Part shown: positions 24,053 to 33,030 of the stretch, one piece after another | How positions within the stretch are numbered: position 1 is the first letter of the stretch | Layout of the letters: every line of letters begins with the position of its first letter | NCBI RefSeq assembly: GCF_003477885.1 | Contig: NZ_QUEE01000005.1 | Location: 1-64,000 of the forward strand | Direction of reading: 5' to 3' | DNA from: Lachnotalea sp. AF33-28 | GTDB lineage: Bacteria; Bacillota; Clostridia; Lachnospirales; Lachnospiraceae | Length of the DNA: 64,000 nucleotides | Position numbers and translations under genes: made by a program | Notes under the pieces: model-generated | Database searches by the model: none | Told to the model about the DNA's origin: nothing | Seen by the model: only the letters and a program-made list of their open reading frames with translations

Positions 24053-26674
24053 ATGACAAAAAAAGTCGAAGAAATGAAAGCACCGCAGATAATTGACAGT
24101 GTAGACGGACTTATCCTTAAGATGAAAGAGATGAGAGAAGCGCAGAGGGTATTTGCTACTTACACACAGGAGCAGGTAGATAAGATCTTCTTTGCTGCGG
24201 CATCGGCGGCTGACAAACAGAGACTGACTCTTGCGAAGATGGCTGTAGAAGAGACCGGAATGGGCGTTGTAGAAGACAAGGTAATAAAGAACAACTATGC
24301 TGCTGAATATATATATAATGCTTACAAGGATATGAAAACCTGCGGCGTAATTGAAGAAGACAAGGCATTCGGCATTAAGAAGGTTGCAGAACCGATCGGC
24401 CTTGTTGCGGCGGTCATCCCTACTACGAACCCCACTTCCACTGCGATATTTAAGACTCTGATCTGCTTAAAAACCAGAAATGCCATTATCATTTCTCCTC
24501 ATCCCCGTGCAAAGAAGTGTACGATTGAGGCTGCGAGAGTTGTGCTGGAGGCCGCTGTAAAGGCCGGAGCCCCCGAAGGGATCATCGGATGGATCGATGT
24601 GCCTTCACTGGAACTCACCAATGAAGTGATGAGAAATTCAGATATCATTCTGGCAACAGGCGGTCCCGGAATGGTGAAAGCTGCTTACTCTTCAGGCAAA
24701 CCGGCATTGGGCGTTGGCGCCGGCAATACACCGGTAATTATTGACGATACAGCGGATATTCAGCTGGCTGTAAACTCCATCATCCATTCCAAGACATTTG
24801 ACAACGGCATGATCTGTGCCTCGGAGCAGTCCGTAATTGTAATGGATAAGATTTATAAAGAAGTAAAGGCGGAGTTTAAAAAACGCGGCTGCTATTTCTT
24901 AAATCCGGAGGAAACTGAAAAAGTCAGAAAGACCATCATCATCAACGGCGCTTTAAATGCTAAGATTGTAGGACAGAAGGCCGCGAACATAGCTGCGTTG
25001 GCCGGCGTGACGGTTCCGGAATCCACCAAGATCCTGATCGGCGAAGTGGAGTCCGTTGACATAAAAGAAGAGTTTGCCCATGAGAAATTATCCCCGGTAC
25101 TTGCGATGTATAAGGCAAAGACCTTTGATGAGGCGATTGAAAAGGCTGAGCATCTGATCGCAGACGGCGGTTATGGGCACACCTCTTCCCTGTATATCAA
25201 TACTCTGACTGAAAAAGAAAAGATGGCAAAGCATGCACAGGCAATGAAGACCTGCCGTATCCTGATCAATACACCTTCTTCACACGGCGGCATTGGAGAT
25301 CTTTACAATTTCAAACTGTCTCCTTCCCTGACACTGGGCTGCGGCTCCTGGGGCGGAAACTCAGTTTCTGAAAACGTAGGTCCGAAGCATCTGTTGAACA
25401 TTAAGACCGTTGCCGAGAGGAGAGAAAATATGCTTTGGTTTAGAGCGCCTCAGAAAGTTTATTTCAAGAAGGGCTGCATGCCTGTGGCTTTGGATGAGTT
25501 AAAGACAGTGCTGGGCAAGAAGAGAGCATTTATTGTAACAGACTCCTTCCTGTATATGAACGGCTATACAAAACCGATTACGGATAAATTGAATGAGATG
25601 GGAATTGTATATCAGACCTTCTCAGATGTTCAGCCGGATCCTACGCTGGCAAATGCACAGGCCGGTGCGAAGGCAATGAACGCGTTTAAGCCCGATGTCA
25701 TCATCGCGCTGGGCGGCGGTTCTGCAATGGATGCGGGCAAGATCATGTGGGTGATGTATGAGCATCCGGAAGTTGACTTTCAGGATATGGCCATGCGTTT
25801 CATTGATATCAGAAAACGTGTATATACCTTCCCTACCATGGGCGAGAAAGCATACTTTGTTGCGATCCCGACTTCATCCGGTACAGGTTCTGAAGTAACG
25901 CCTTTTGCGGTTATTACGGATCAGGAGACGGGAGTGAAATATCCTCTTGCAGACTATCAGTTACTGCCGAACATGGCGATTATCGATACGGATAACATGA
26001 TGAGCCAGCCTAAGGGTCTGACCAGCGCATCCGGTGTTGACGCCCTCGTTCACGCGCTGGAAGCATACGCATCCGTAATGGCTACCGATTATACGGACGG
26101 CCTTGCCTTAAAGGCAATGAAGAATGTATTCACCTATCTGCCTTCCGCGTACGATAACGGGCAGACCGATGTGATCGCCAGAGAAAAGATGGCTGACGCT
26201 TCCACCATGGCCGGTATGGCATTTGCCAACGCTTTCCTTGGAATCTGCCACTCCATGGCGCATAAGCTGGGCGCTTTCCATCATCTGCCCCACGGTGTTG
26301 CCAATGCACTGCTGATCACGGAAGTAATGAAATTTAATGCAGAAGAATGCCCCACTAAGATGGGTACATTCTCCCAGTATCAGTATCCCCACACCCTTGA
26401 AAGATACGCGGAATGCGCGAGATTCTGCGGATTCTACGGCAAGGATGATCAGGAATGCCTGGATAAATTTATTGAAGGCATCGAAGAGCTGAAAGCCAGA
26501 GTAGGCATCAAGAAGACCATTGCCGAATATGGCATTGATGAGAAGGACTTCCTGGACCGTCTGGATGAGATGGTGGAGCAGGCTTTCGACGATCAGTGCA
26601 CAGGAGCTAACCCCAGGTATCCTCTGATGAGCGAACTCAAGGAAATGTATTTAAGAGCATACTATGGCAAATAA
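24053..26674 (+). CDS. adhE: Bifunctional acetaldehyde-CoA/alcohol dehydrogenase
   Basis: AdhE reduces acetyl-CoA to acetaldehyde and then to ethanol, re-oxidising NADH during fermentation. The 873-residue protein fuses an N-terminal aldehyde dehydrogenase domain (about residues 20-440; active-site region FDNGMICASEQSVIV with the Cys near residue 258) to a C-terminal iron-dependent alcohol dehydrogenase (about residues 460-870; NAD site ALGGGSAMDAGKIMW, metal site with ICHSMAHKLGAFHHLPHG). The linker region around residue 440-455 is typical. GAAAGAGGAG lies upstream of the ATG, after a strong promoter with a Rex site. A terminator follows. Confidence 0.98.
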   Translation: MTKKVEEMKAPQIIDSVDGLILKMKEMREAQRVFATYTQEQVDKIFFAAASAADKQRLTLAKMAVEETGMGVVEDKVIKNNYAAEYIYNAYKDMKTCGVIEEDKAFGIKKVAEPIGLVAAVIPTTNPTSTAIFKTLICLKTRNAIIISPHPRAKKCTIEAARVVLEAAVKAGAPEGIIGWIDVPSLELTNEVMRNSDIILATGGPGMVKAAYSSGKPALGVGAGNTPVIIDDTADIQLAVNSIIHSKTFDNGMICASEQSVIVMDKIYKEVKAEFKKRGCYFLNPEETEKVRKTIIINGALNAKIVGQKAANIAALAGVTVPESTKILIGEVESVDIKEEFAHEKLSPVLAMYKAKTFDEAIEKAEHLIADGGYGHTSSLYINTLTEKEKMAKHAQAMKTCRILINTPSSHGGIGDLYNFKLSPSLTLGCGSWGGNSVSENVGPKHLLNIKTVAERRENMLWFRAPQKVYFKKGCMPVALDELKTVLGKKRAFIVTDSFLYMNGYTKPITDKLNEMGIVYQTFSDVQPDPTLANAQAGAKAMNAFKPDVIIALGGGSAMDAGKIMWVMYEHPEVDFQDMAMRFIDIRKRVYTFPTMGEKAYFVAIPTSSGTGSEVTPFAVITDQETGVKYPLADYQLLPNMAIIDTDNMMSQPKGLTSASGVDALVHALEAYASVMATDYTDGLALKAMKNVFTYLPSAYDNGQTDVIAREKMADASTMAGMAFANAFLGICHSMAHKLGAFHHLPHGVANALLITEVMKFNAEECPTKMGTFSQYQYPHTLERYAECARFCGFYGKDDQECLDKFIEGIEELKARVGIKKTIAEYGIDEKDFLDRLDEMVEQAFDDQCTGANPRYPLMSELKEMYLRAYYGK

Positions 26675-26693
26675 ATAAAGGCATGTATCACAG

Positions 26694-26730
26694 AAGAAGG
26701 TGAAAGCAGCAGTTGCTTTCGCCTTCTTTT
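26694..26730 (+). terminator. Terminator after adhE
   Basis: AAGAAGGTGAAAGCA and TGCTTTCGCCTTCTT form a long stem around GCAGT, ending in TTTT, 20 bp after the adhE stop. Confidence 0.8.
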
Positions 26731-26856
26731 CTGTATGAACAGTAACATGGCGAGAATATGGTATATAAATACATAAGTTAACTCTTGAATCATTCCCCAT
26801 GATATGCTAATATGAATTTATGAAAATTAAAATAATCCCATAGAGATGAGAGAAAA

Positions 26857-26900
26857 AGGGTATTAACCGTCCACAAAAATTGCGGATGGTTAATACCCTT
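26857..26900 (+). promoter_or_regulatory. Leader hairpin (GlpP-type terminator) before glpP
   Basis: GGGTATTAACC and GGTTAATACCC form an 11-bp perfect stem around GTCC...GGAT, followed by TTGTTTT, 30 bp before the glpP start. A terminator at this place fits autoregulation by the antiterminator GlpP, which relieves termination in glp leaders when glycerol-3-phosphate is present. Confidence 0.65.
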
Positions 26901-26928
26901 GTTTTGAACCAGGGAGTAGAGGTGAAGG

Positions 26929-27495
26929 ATGAAGGATGAGATCATGGAGGCTCTGGAGGACTGTCCGGTGATTGCCGCGGTAAAAGACAGTGAAGGACTT
27001 GCAAAGAGCCTGGAGTCTGAGAGCAGGATTATATTTATCCTGTACGGAAACATATGTGATATCGGGGATATCGTCTCCAGGATAAAGAATGCGGGCAGAA
27101 TGGCCTTCGTGCACGTGGATCTGATTTCCGGCCTGGCCAGCAAGGAAATCTCAGTGGATTTTATCCGCAGCAATACCCGGGCGGACGGTATCATAACGAC
27201 GAAGCCCGCATTGATCAAAAGGGCCGGGGATCTGGGAATGTTCGCTATACTTAGGATGTTCATGATTGATTCCATGGCTTACAACAGCATAGAGAAACAG
27301 GCGGCCGCCTGCAGCCCCGATCTGATTGAACTTCTTCCGGGAACTATGCCCAAGGTAATACGCAGGGTCTGTGATAAGATAAAGATTCCGGTTATTGCTG
27401 GAGGTTTGATCGCAGACCGTGAGGATGTGATACACGCTCTGTCGGCCGGAGCAGTTTCCATATCGACCACCAACAGCGGCCTGTGGTTTGAGTAA
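26929..27495 (+). CDS. glpP: Glycerol-3-phosphate-responsive antiterminator GlpP
   Basis: GlpP binds the leader mRNA of glycerol operons and prevents termination when glycerol-3-phosphate is present. The 188-residue product matches the family over its whole length: CPVIAAVKD near the start, FILYGNICDIGDIV, FVHVDLISGL, then IRSNTRADGIITTKP and a TIM-like C-terminal IELLPGTMPKVI with PVIAGGLI. It is the first gene of a group that continues with two FAD-linked oxidoreductases, a DUF1667 gene and glpK. A hairpin terminator precedes it. Confidence 0.93.
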   Translation: MKDEIMEALEDCPVIAAVKDSEGLAKSLESESRIIFILYGNICDIGDIVSRIKNAGRMAFVHVDLISGLASKEISVDFIRSNTRADGIITTKPALIKRAGDLGMFAILRMFMIDSMAYNSIEKQAAACSPDLIELLPGTMPKVIRRVCDKIKIPVIAGGLIADREDVIHALSAGAVSISTTNSGLWFE

Positions 27496-27553
27496 AACGG
27501 TAACAGCAGTGCAGTAACAGTGAAGTAAAATAAAATGATAAGGGGAAAGTGCA

Positions 27554-28978
27554 ATGTATGATGTAACAGTAATAGGCGCGGGCGTGACTGGGTGTGCGAT
27601 CGCCAGAGAGCTGTCCCGTTATGAGGTAAAGGTCTGCGTGATCGACAGGTGCAGCGATATCTGCGAGGGAACATCGAAGGCCAATAGCGGCATTGTCCAT
27701 GCCGGACACGATGCGGCCACCGGTTCCTGGAAGGCGAAGATGAACCTGGAGGGAAACCGTATGATGAAGCAGCTGTGCGAGGATTTGGATGTGTCCTTCC
27801 GGCAGAACGGATCTCTGGTTCTATGCTTTCGGGAAGAGGATAAAGGCGCGCTTGAAAAGCTATATGAAAAGGGCTGCGCAAACGGTGTGAAGGGGCTGCA
27901 GCAGTTAAGCGCCTCGGAAGTGAGGGTGATGGAACCGGCGCTGTCAAATAAAACTGTGGCAGCGCTCTACGCGCCGACAGGCGGCATTGTGTGTCCATTT
28001 GAACTGACCATGGCTCTGGCGGAAAACGCGTTTGTAAACGGAACAGAATTTATGCTTGAAACCGAAGTCCTATCCGTTAAGAAGGCTGAACAGGGATATG
28101 AGCTGGAAACGGATAAAGGAAAGATTTTGACAAAGACCGTGGTGAATGCGGCGGGAGTATACGCGGATGTGTTCCACAATATGATCAGTGAAGAGCGGAT
28201 ACATATCACTCCAAGAAGAGGTGAATACTGCCTGCTGGATAAAAAGGACGGCGGCATTGTGGATAAAACCATATTCCAGCTTCCGGGGGCAATGGGCAAG
28301 GGGATACTGGTTACCCCCACGGTTCACGGCAATCTGCTGACAGGACCTACAGCAAGTGACTTATCGGATAAGGAAGCGGTTGATACCAGCGCAGAAGGGC
28401 TTTCCCAGGTGCTTGATATGGCGAAAATAAGCGTTCCGGGACTGCCCGTAAGGGACGTAATTACGTCATTTGCGGGGCTTCGCGCCCATGAGGATTCGGA
28501 TGATTTTGTGCTGGGAGAAGCAAAGGGGGCGCCGGGATTTTATGACGCTGCCGGCATTGAGTCACCGGGGCTTACCAGCGCTCCTGCAATCGGTAAATAT
28601 ATCGCGGATCTTGTTGTCGAAAAATTAGGAATTGTGGAAAAAACGACATTTATCCACAGAAGAAAAGGGGTTATCCACATGAAAATGTGCACAACTCAGG
28701 AGCAAAAGCGTTTGATCGAGGTAAATCCGGCTTATGGAAATATCATCTGCAGATGTGAAATGGTATCGGAAGGGGAGATCCTAGATGCCATACACAGACC
28801 TTTGGGCGCCACAACGCTGGATGGCATAAAGAGGAGGACAAGAGCGGGTATGGGAAGGTGTCAGGCGGGATTTTGTACACCGAAAACCATGGAGATACTG
28901 ATGAGAGAACTGTCGTTAGAACCGGAACACATCCGCAAGAAGGGGCCGGGCTCAGAACTGATTGCTAAAAGGAGATAG
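27554..28978 (+). CDS. FAD-dependent glycerol-3-phosphate dehydrogenase-like protein with BFD [2Fe-2S] domain
   Basis: The 474-residue product has an N-terminal dinucleotide-binding motif VIGAGVTGCAIARELSRYE (about residues 6-24), a DAO-type FAD fold, and a C-terminal BFD-like iron-sulfur domain with Cys at about residues 399, 401, 436 and 441 (CRCE and CQAGFC). This is the GlpA-type subunit of a multi-subunit anaerobic glycerol-3-phosphate dehydrogenase that makes dihydroxyacetone phosphate. The partner gene begins eight bases after its stop, and a glycerol kinase is in the same operon. An ATG with AAGGGGAAAG upstream was chosen. Some family members act on other hydroxy acids, so the substrate is inferred from context. 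Confidence 0.85.
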   Translation: MYDVTVIGAGVTGCAIARELSRYEVKVCVIDRCSDICEGTSKANSGIVHAGHDAATGSWKAKMNLEGNRMMKQLCEDLDVSFRQNGSLVLCFREEDKGALEKLYEKGCANGVKGLQQLSASEVRVMEPALSNKTVAALYAPTGGIVCPFELTMALAENAFVNGTEFMLETEVLSVKKAEQGYELETDKGKILTKTVVNAAGVYADVFHNMISEERIHITPRRGEYCLLDKKDGGIVDKTIFQLPGAMGKGILVTPTVHGNLLTGPTASDLSDKEAVDTSAEGLSQVLDMAKISVPGLPVRDVITSFAGLRAHEDSDDFVLGEAKGAPGFYDAAGIESPGLTSAPAIGKYIADLVVEKLGIVEKTTFIHRRKGVIHMKMCTTQEQKRLIEVNPAYGNIICRCEMVSEGEILDAIHRPLGATTLDGIKRRTRAGMGRCQAGFCTPKTMEILMRELSLEPEHIRKKGPGSELIAKRR

Positions 28979-28985
28979 ATAAGAG

Positions 28986-30248
28986 ATGGAAAATATCGAT
29001 GTGATCATCATAGGCGGCGGGCCTGCGGGTCTGGCGGCAGCAATCGAGGCTAAGAAGGCCGGTGTGGATAACCTTCTGATATTGGAAAGAGACAGCGATC
29101 TGGGAGGAATCCTCAATCAGTGCATCCACAACGGATTTGGACTGCATACCTTCCAGGAAGAGCTGACGGGCCCGGAATATGCGGGCCGTTTTATAAAAGA
29201 GTTAAAGGCCTTGCAAATCCCTTATAAGTTAAATACAATGGTAATAGAAATAAAGGATAAAATAGTAACAGCTGTCAGCCGACAGGAAGGGTATGTGGAA
29301 TATAAGGCGAAAGCGATTATACTGGCCATGGGATGCAGGGAACGTCCAAGAGGAGCATTAAACATACCGGGTTTCCGTCCGGCCGGCATATACAGCGCCG
29401 GCACCGCTCAGCGCCTGGTCAATATTGAGGGTTTTATGCCCGGGCGGGAAGTTGTGATCTTAGGGTCCGGTGATATCGGCCTGATCATGGCCAGGAGAAT
29501 GACTCTGGAAGGCGCTAAGGTGAAGCTGGTGGCGGAACTCATGCCTTATTCCGGAGGTTTAAAACGAAATATTGTGCAGTGCCTGGATGACTATGGGATA
29601 CCGCTTAAGCTCAGCCATACGGTGACCGGGATAGACGGGAAGGACCGGCTGCGAGGTGTTTTCATCAGCAGGGTGGACGAAGCCCGCAAGCCCATTGCGG
29701 GAACGGAGGAATATATATCCTGTGATACGCTTCTTTTGTCGGTTGGACTGATACCGGAAAATGAACTGTCCCAGGATATGGGCGTTGAGATCGAACCGCT
29801 CACCTCGGGTCCTGTGGTGAACGAAAGTCTGGAAACCAGTCAGGAAGGCATATATGCCTGCGGCAATGTGCTCCATGTGCATGATCTGGTTGACTATGTA
29901 TCGGAAGAGGCAGGGCATGCCGGCAGGAGTGCCGCGCAGTATGTGAAAAACGGCAGGCCGGAGACTGCGGGGAAGGATATTCCTCTCATTCCGTCGGACG
30001 GCATCCGTTATACGGTGCCCAGGACTGTCAATGCGGACCGCATGGAGGAAACTGCAGTGATCCGCATGAGAACGGACGGCGTATACAAAAACTGTTATTT
30101 GAATGTTTACTTCGGCGCGGACCGGGTGATCCATAAAAAACGCATGGTGATGACGCCCGGAGAGATGGAGGAAATCACTCTGAAAAAACAGGATCTAAAG
30201 GCGGCGGCCGGCCTGGACCGGATCATATTCAGAGTAGAGGAACAGTGA
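28986..30248 (+). CDS. NAD(P)/FAD-dependent oxidoreductase (GlpB-like partner subunit)
   Basis: The 420-residue protein is a pyridine-nucleotide-disulfide-type oxidoreductase with two nucleotide-binding motifs: IIGGGPAGLAAAIEAKKAG (about residues 8-26) and VVILGSGDIGLIMARRM (about residues 157-173). CGNVLHVHDLVDYVSEEAGH near residue 292 is the usual FAD-tail motif. It lacks the redox-active CxxC disulfide of thioredoxin reductases. It starts eight bases after the upstream dehydrogenase subunit and precedes the DUF1667 gene, a triplet that recurs with glpK in Clostridia. It probably passes electrons from the glycerol-3-phosphate-oxidising subunit. Confidence 0.82.
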   Translation: MENIDVIIIGGGPAGLAAAIEAKKAGVDNLLILERDSDLGGILNQCIHNGFGLHTFQEELTGPEYAGRFIKELKALQIPYKLNTMVIEIKDKIVTAVSRQEGYVEYKAKAIILAMGCRERPRGALNIPGFRPAGIYSAGTAQRLVNIEGFMPGREVVILGSGDIGLIMARRMTLEGAKVKLVAELMPYSGGLKRNIVQCLDDYGIPLKLSHTVTGIDGKDRLRGVFISRVDEARKPIAGTEEYISCDTLLLSVGLIPENELSQDMGVEIEPLTSGPVVNESLETSQEGIYACGNVLHVHDLVDYVSEEAGHAGRSAAQYVKNGRPETAGKDIPLIPSDGIRYTVPRTVNADRMEETAVIRMRTDGVYKNCYLNVYFGADRVIHKKRMVMTPGEMEEITLKKQDLKAAAGLDRIIFRVEEQ

Positions 30249-30276
30249 GTGCGGATGTAAGCGGAAAGGAAACGCG

Positions 30277-30642
30277 ATGGAAAATAAAGAGCTGATCTGT
30301 ATAGGATGTCCGATGGGATGCGCCATGACCGCCTGCATGGAGGGCGGCGAGGTGGTATCGGTTTCAGGCAATACCTGCATACGGGGGGAACGTTATGCAA
30401 GAAAAGAGCTTACCGATCCCACCAGGATTGTGACTTCCTCCGTCAGGGTGAGAGGGGGAAGGATCCCGATGGTTTCCGTTAAGACCAGGGAGGATATCCC
30501 CAAAAACAAGATATTTGAGTGTATGGAGAAGATCAGGACGGTCACAGTGGATGCGCCCATCTGTGAAGGCGCGGTGCTGGTACATGACATTGCAGGCACG
30601 GGGGCGGACCTGATCGCAACAAAATCTGTAGAAAAGGCCTAG
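30277..30642 (+). CDS. DUF1667 domain protein, probable iron-sulfur subunit
   Basis: The 121-residue protein starts MENKELICIGCPMGCAM and has five cysteines in the first 34 residues (C8, C11, C15, C20, C34), in a pattern that suits an iron-sulfur cluster, followed by a compact C-terminal part with GEVVSVSGNTC and VTSSVRVRGG. DUF1667 proteins regularly follow the two FAD-linked subunits in clostridial glycerol operons. A structural or electron-transfer role in the same complex is likely but unproven. Confidence 0.8.
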   Translation: MENKELICIGCPMGCAMTACMEGGEVVSVSGNTCIRGERYARKELTDPTRIVTSSVRVRGGRIPMVSVKTREDIPKNKIFECMEKIRTVTVDAPICEGAVLVHDIAGTGADLIATKSVEKA

Positions 30643-30683
30643 TACTGCAGTACTGGGGAAGGCAGGAAAAGGAGAAGAGCGGT

Positions 30684-32174
30684 ATGGCTAAGTATGTTAT
30701 GGCCCTGGACCAGGGCACCACGAGTTCCAGGTGTATTTTATTTGATGAAAATGCGAATGTCTGCAGCGTGGCTCAGAAAGAATTTACGCAGATATATCCC
30801 AGGCCGGGCTGGGTGGAGCATGATCCCATGGAGATATGGTCGTCACAGCTTTCCGTAGCCATGGAAGCTATGGCCAAGATCGGCGCGGATTCCGCGGATA
30901 TCGCCGGCATCGGCATCACAAACCAGAGAGAGACCACGGTGGTATGGAACCGGCATACAGGCCATCCCATATATAACGCGATCGTATGGCAATGCCGGAG
31001 GAGCTCAGAAATTGTGGACCGCCTGAAGGAAGACGGTTATTCACAGATGATCTGCAGTAAAACGGGGCTGATACCGGACGCGTACTTCTCCGGCACCAAG
31101 CTGAAATGGATACTCGATCATGTGGAGGGGGCCAGAGAGGCCGCGGAACACGGAGATCTGCTGTTCGGGACCATTGACACCTGGCTGATCTGGAACCTGA
31201 CTAAGGGAGAAGTCTTTGTAACAGACTATACCAATGCCTCCCGGACCATGATGTTTGATATACATAACCTGTGCTGGGATGACGAGATCCTAAGCATACT
31301 GAATATACCGAGATGTATGCTTCCGGAGGTAAAGCCCACGAGCTGTGTCTACGGTTATGTCAGCGAGGATGTGCTGGGGGGAGAGATTCCGATTGCAGCA
31401 GCTGCCGGTGACCAGCAGGCCGCTCTTTTCGGGCAGTGCTGCTTTGAGATGGGCGATATAAAAAATACCTATGGAACAGGATGCTTTCTGCTTATGAACA
31501 CCGGCGAAACCCCTGTGAAGTCCCAAAGCAATCTGATCACAACCATCGCGGCCGGAATTGACGGAAAAGTATATTATGCCCTGGAGGGCAGCGTATTTGT
31601 GGCCGGAGCTTCCATCCAATGGCTGCGGGATGAGCTGCGCATGATAAGGACAGCCGCCCAGTCGGAAGAATATGCTCTGGCAGTGGAGGATACGGCAGGG
31701 GTGTATGTGGTGCCTGCGTTCACCGGACTGGGTGCGCCCTACTGGAACCAGTATGCCAGAGGCACAATTGTGGGCATTACCAGAGGCTTTAAAAAGGAGC
31801 ATATGATCCGCGCCACGCTGGAATCCATAGCCTATCAGTCCTATGATTTGGTTAAGGCGATGGAAAATGACGCCGGCATCTGCTTAAAGAGCCTGAAGGT
31901 GGACGGCGGCGCCTGCGCCAACAATTTCCTCATGCAGTTTCAGGCAGATATTCTGAACACCAGGGTGCAGCGTCCTGATTGTATAGAGACTACTGCACTC
32001 GGAGCGGCTTATCTGGCCGGTCTGGCGGTCGGATACTGGAAGGATCGGGAAGAGCTGAAAAACAAATGGAATCTGAACAGGGAATTCATCGGACGCATGG
32101 AGGAACCCAAGAGAGAGAAACTGGTAAAAGGATGGAGAAAAGCGGTATCCAGAGCGCTGGATTGGGAAGAATAA
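30684..32174 (+). CDS. glpK: Glycerol kinase
   Basis: GlpK phosphorylates glycerol to glycerol-3-phosphate, the substrate of the upstream oxidoreductases. The 496-residue FGGY-family protein has DQGTTSSRCILFDENA at the N-terminus, the substrate-binding WNRHTGHPIYNAIVWQCRR, the TYGTGCFLLMNTGE motif, and VDGGACANNFLMQFQAD near residue 410. The loop that in Enterococcus and Bacillus enzymes contains the histidine phosphorylated by HPr (before the PIAGAAGDQQ motif) reads VYGYVSEDVLGGEIPI here and has no His, so that control may be absent. A hairpin follows the gene. Confidence 0.97.
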   Translation: MAKYVMALDQGTTSSRCILFDENANVCSVAQKEFTQIYPRPGWVEHDPMEIWSSQLSVAMEAMAKIGADSADIAGIGITNQRETTVVWNRHTGHPIYNAIVWQCRRSSEIVDRLKEDGYSQMICSKTGLIPDAYFSGTKLKWILDHVEGAREAAEHGDLLFGTIDTWLIWNLTKGEVFVTDYTNASRTMMFDIHNLCWDDEILSILNIPRCMLPEVKPTSCVYGYVSEDVLGGEIPIAAAAGDQQAALFGQCCFEMGDIKNTYGTGCFLLMNTGETPVKSQSNLITTIAAGIDGKVYYALEGSVFVAGASIQWLRDELRMIRTAAQSEEYALAVEDTAGVYVVPAFTGLGAPYWNQYARGTIVGITRGFKKEHMIRATLESIAYQSYDLVKAMENDAGICLKSLKVDGGACANNFLMQFQADILNTRVQRPDCIETTALGAAYLAGLAVGYWKDREELKNKWNLNREFIGRMEEPKREKLVKGWRKAVSRALDWEE

Positions 32175-32177
32175 GGA

Positions 32178-32212
32178 TAAGGGCCACGGTAAATCTGCCG
32201 GGGCCCTTTCAG
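32178..32212 (+). terminator. Hairpin after glpK
   Basis: AAGGGCC and GGGCCCTT form a GC-rich stem around ACGGTAAATCTGCC with a few T/C bases after it (TTTC), just after the glpK stop. The T run is short, so termination strength is uncertain. Confidence 0.5.
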
Positions 32213-32328
32213 ATATTGCGCAGTCCCTTAGATGTAAGAGAAAAGTAAAGAAAAACAGGAAAAACTGTGATATTGTATAATATAGATATTATGCTATGTA
32301 TAGGGATGACAGAAAACAGGAGGTTTTT

Positions 32329-33030
32329 ATGGCGCAGACAAGCATACTGGTTGTGGATGATGAGAAAGAAATCGCAGACCTGGTGGAGATCTATCTGGTC
32401 AGCGACGGCTATAAAGTATTTAAGGCATATGACGCGCTGGAGGGCCTGAACATACTGGCGGCGGAGGATGTTCAGCTGGTGATTCTGGATATCATGATGC
32501 CGGGCATGAGCGGACTGGAGATGTGCCGTAAGATCAGGGAGACCAATAACATTCCGATCATATTCTTAAGCGCGAAATCCACGGATCTGGATAAGATCAT
32601 GGGACTTGGTACCGGAGCGGATGATTATGTGACGAAACCCTTTAACCCGCTGGAGCTGACGGCCAGGGTAAAATCACAGCTGCGCAGGTACACGGAATTA
32701 AATCCCGGAAGCCAGGGGCAGACTGCGGACAACGAGATCTCCATACGCGGCCTGAACATCAACAAGGACAACCATAAGGTGACCGTGTACGGTGAAGAGG
32801 TGAAGCTGACGCCCATTGAATTTGACATACTGTATCTGCTGGCTTCCAACCCTGGCAAGGTATTCAGCACGGATGAGATTTTTGAAAAGGTCTGGAACGA
32901 AAAGGTCTATGAGGCAAACAATACGGTTATGGTCCATATCAGGAGGCTGCGCGGAAAGATGAAAGAGGATACCAGGCAGGATAAGATTATAACCACGGTC
33001 TGGGGGGTAGGCTATAAAATTGAAAAGTGA
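32329..33030 (+). CDS. OmpR-family response regulator
   Basis: The 233-residue protein has a receiver domain with the acidic pocket VVDDE (residues 8-12) and the phospho-acceptor Asp at about residue 54 (ILDIMMPGMSG), plus the conserved Lys in KPFNP, followed by a winged-helix DNA-binding domain ending in TVWGVGYKIEK. The start at 32329 was chosen because ACAGGAGG lies just before it; the frame opens further upstream without support. The histidine kinase gene overlaps its 3' end by 11 bp. Similar to VanR/PhoB-type regulators; the signal is not known. Confidence 0.93.
   Translation: MAQTSILVVDDEKEIADLVEIYLVSDGYKVFKAYDALEGLNILAAEDVQLVILDIMMPGMSGLEMCRKIRETNNIPIIFLSAKSTDLDKIMGLGTGADDYVTKPFNPLELTARVKSQLRRYTELNPGSQGQTADNEISIRGLNINKDNHKVTVYGEEVKLTPIEFDILYLLASNPGKVFSTDEIFEKVWNEKVYEANNTVMVHIRRLRGKMKEDTRQDKIITTVWGVGYKIEK

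Noticed and set aside
26735..26750. TGAACAGTAAC after the adhE terminator as another remnant of the element
   Set aside because: Only one short end-like sequence is present with no matching second end or core, so chance is likely.
27279..27998. Long minus-strand frame of 239 codons opposite glpP and the FAD-dependent dehydrogenase gene
   Set aside because: It is arginine- and proline-rich and mirrors the codon pattern of the real genes on the plus strand.
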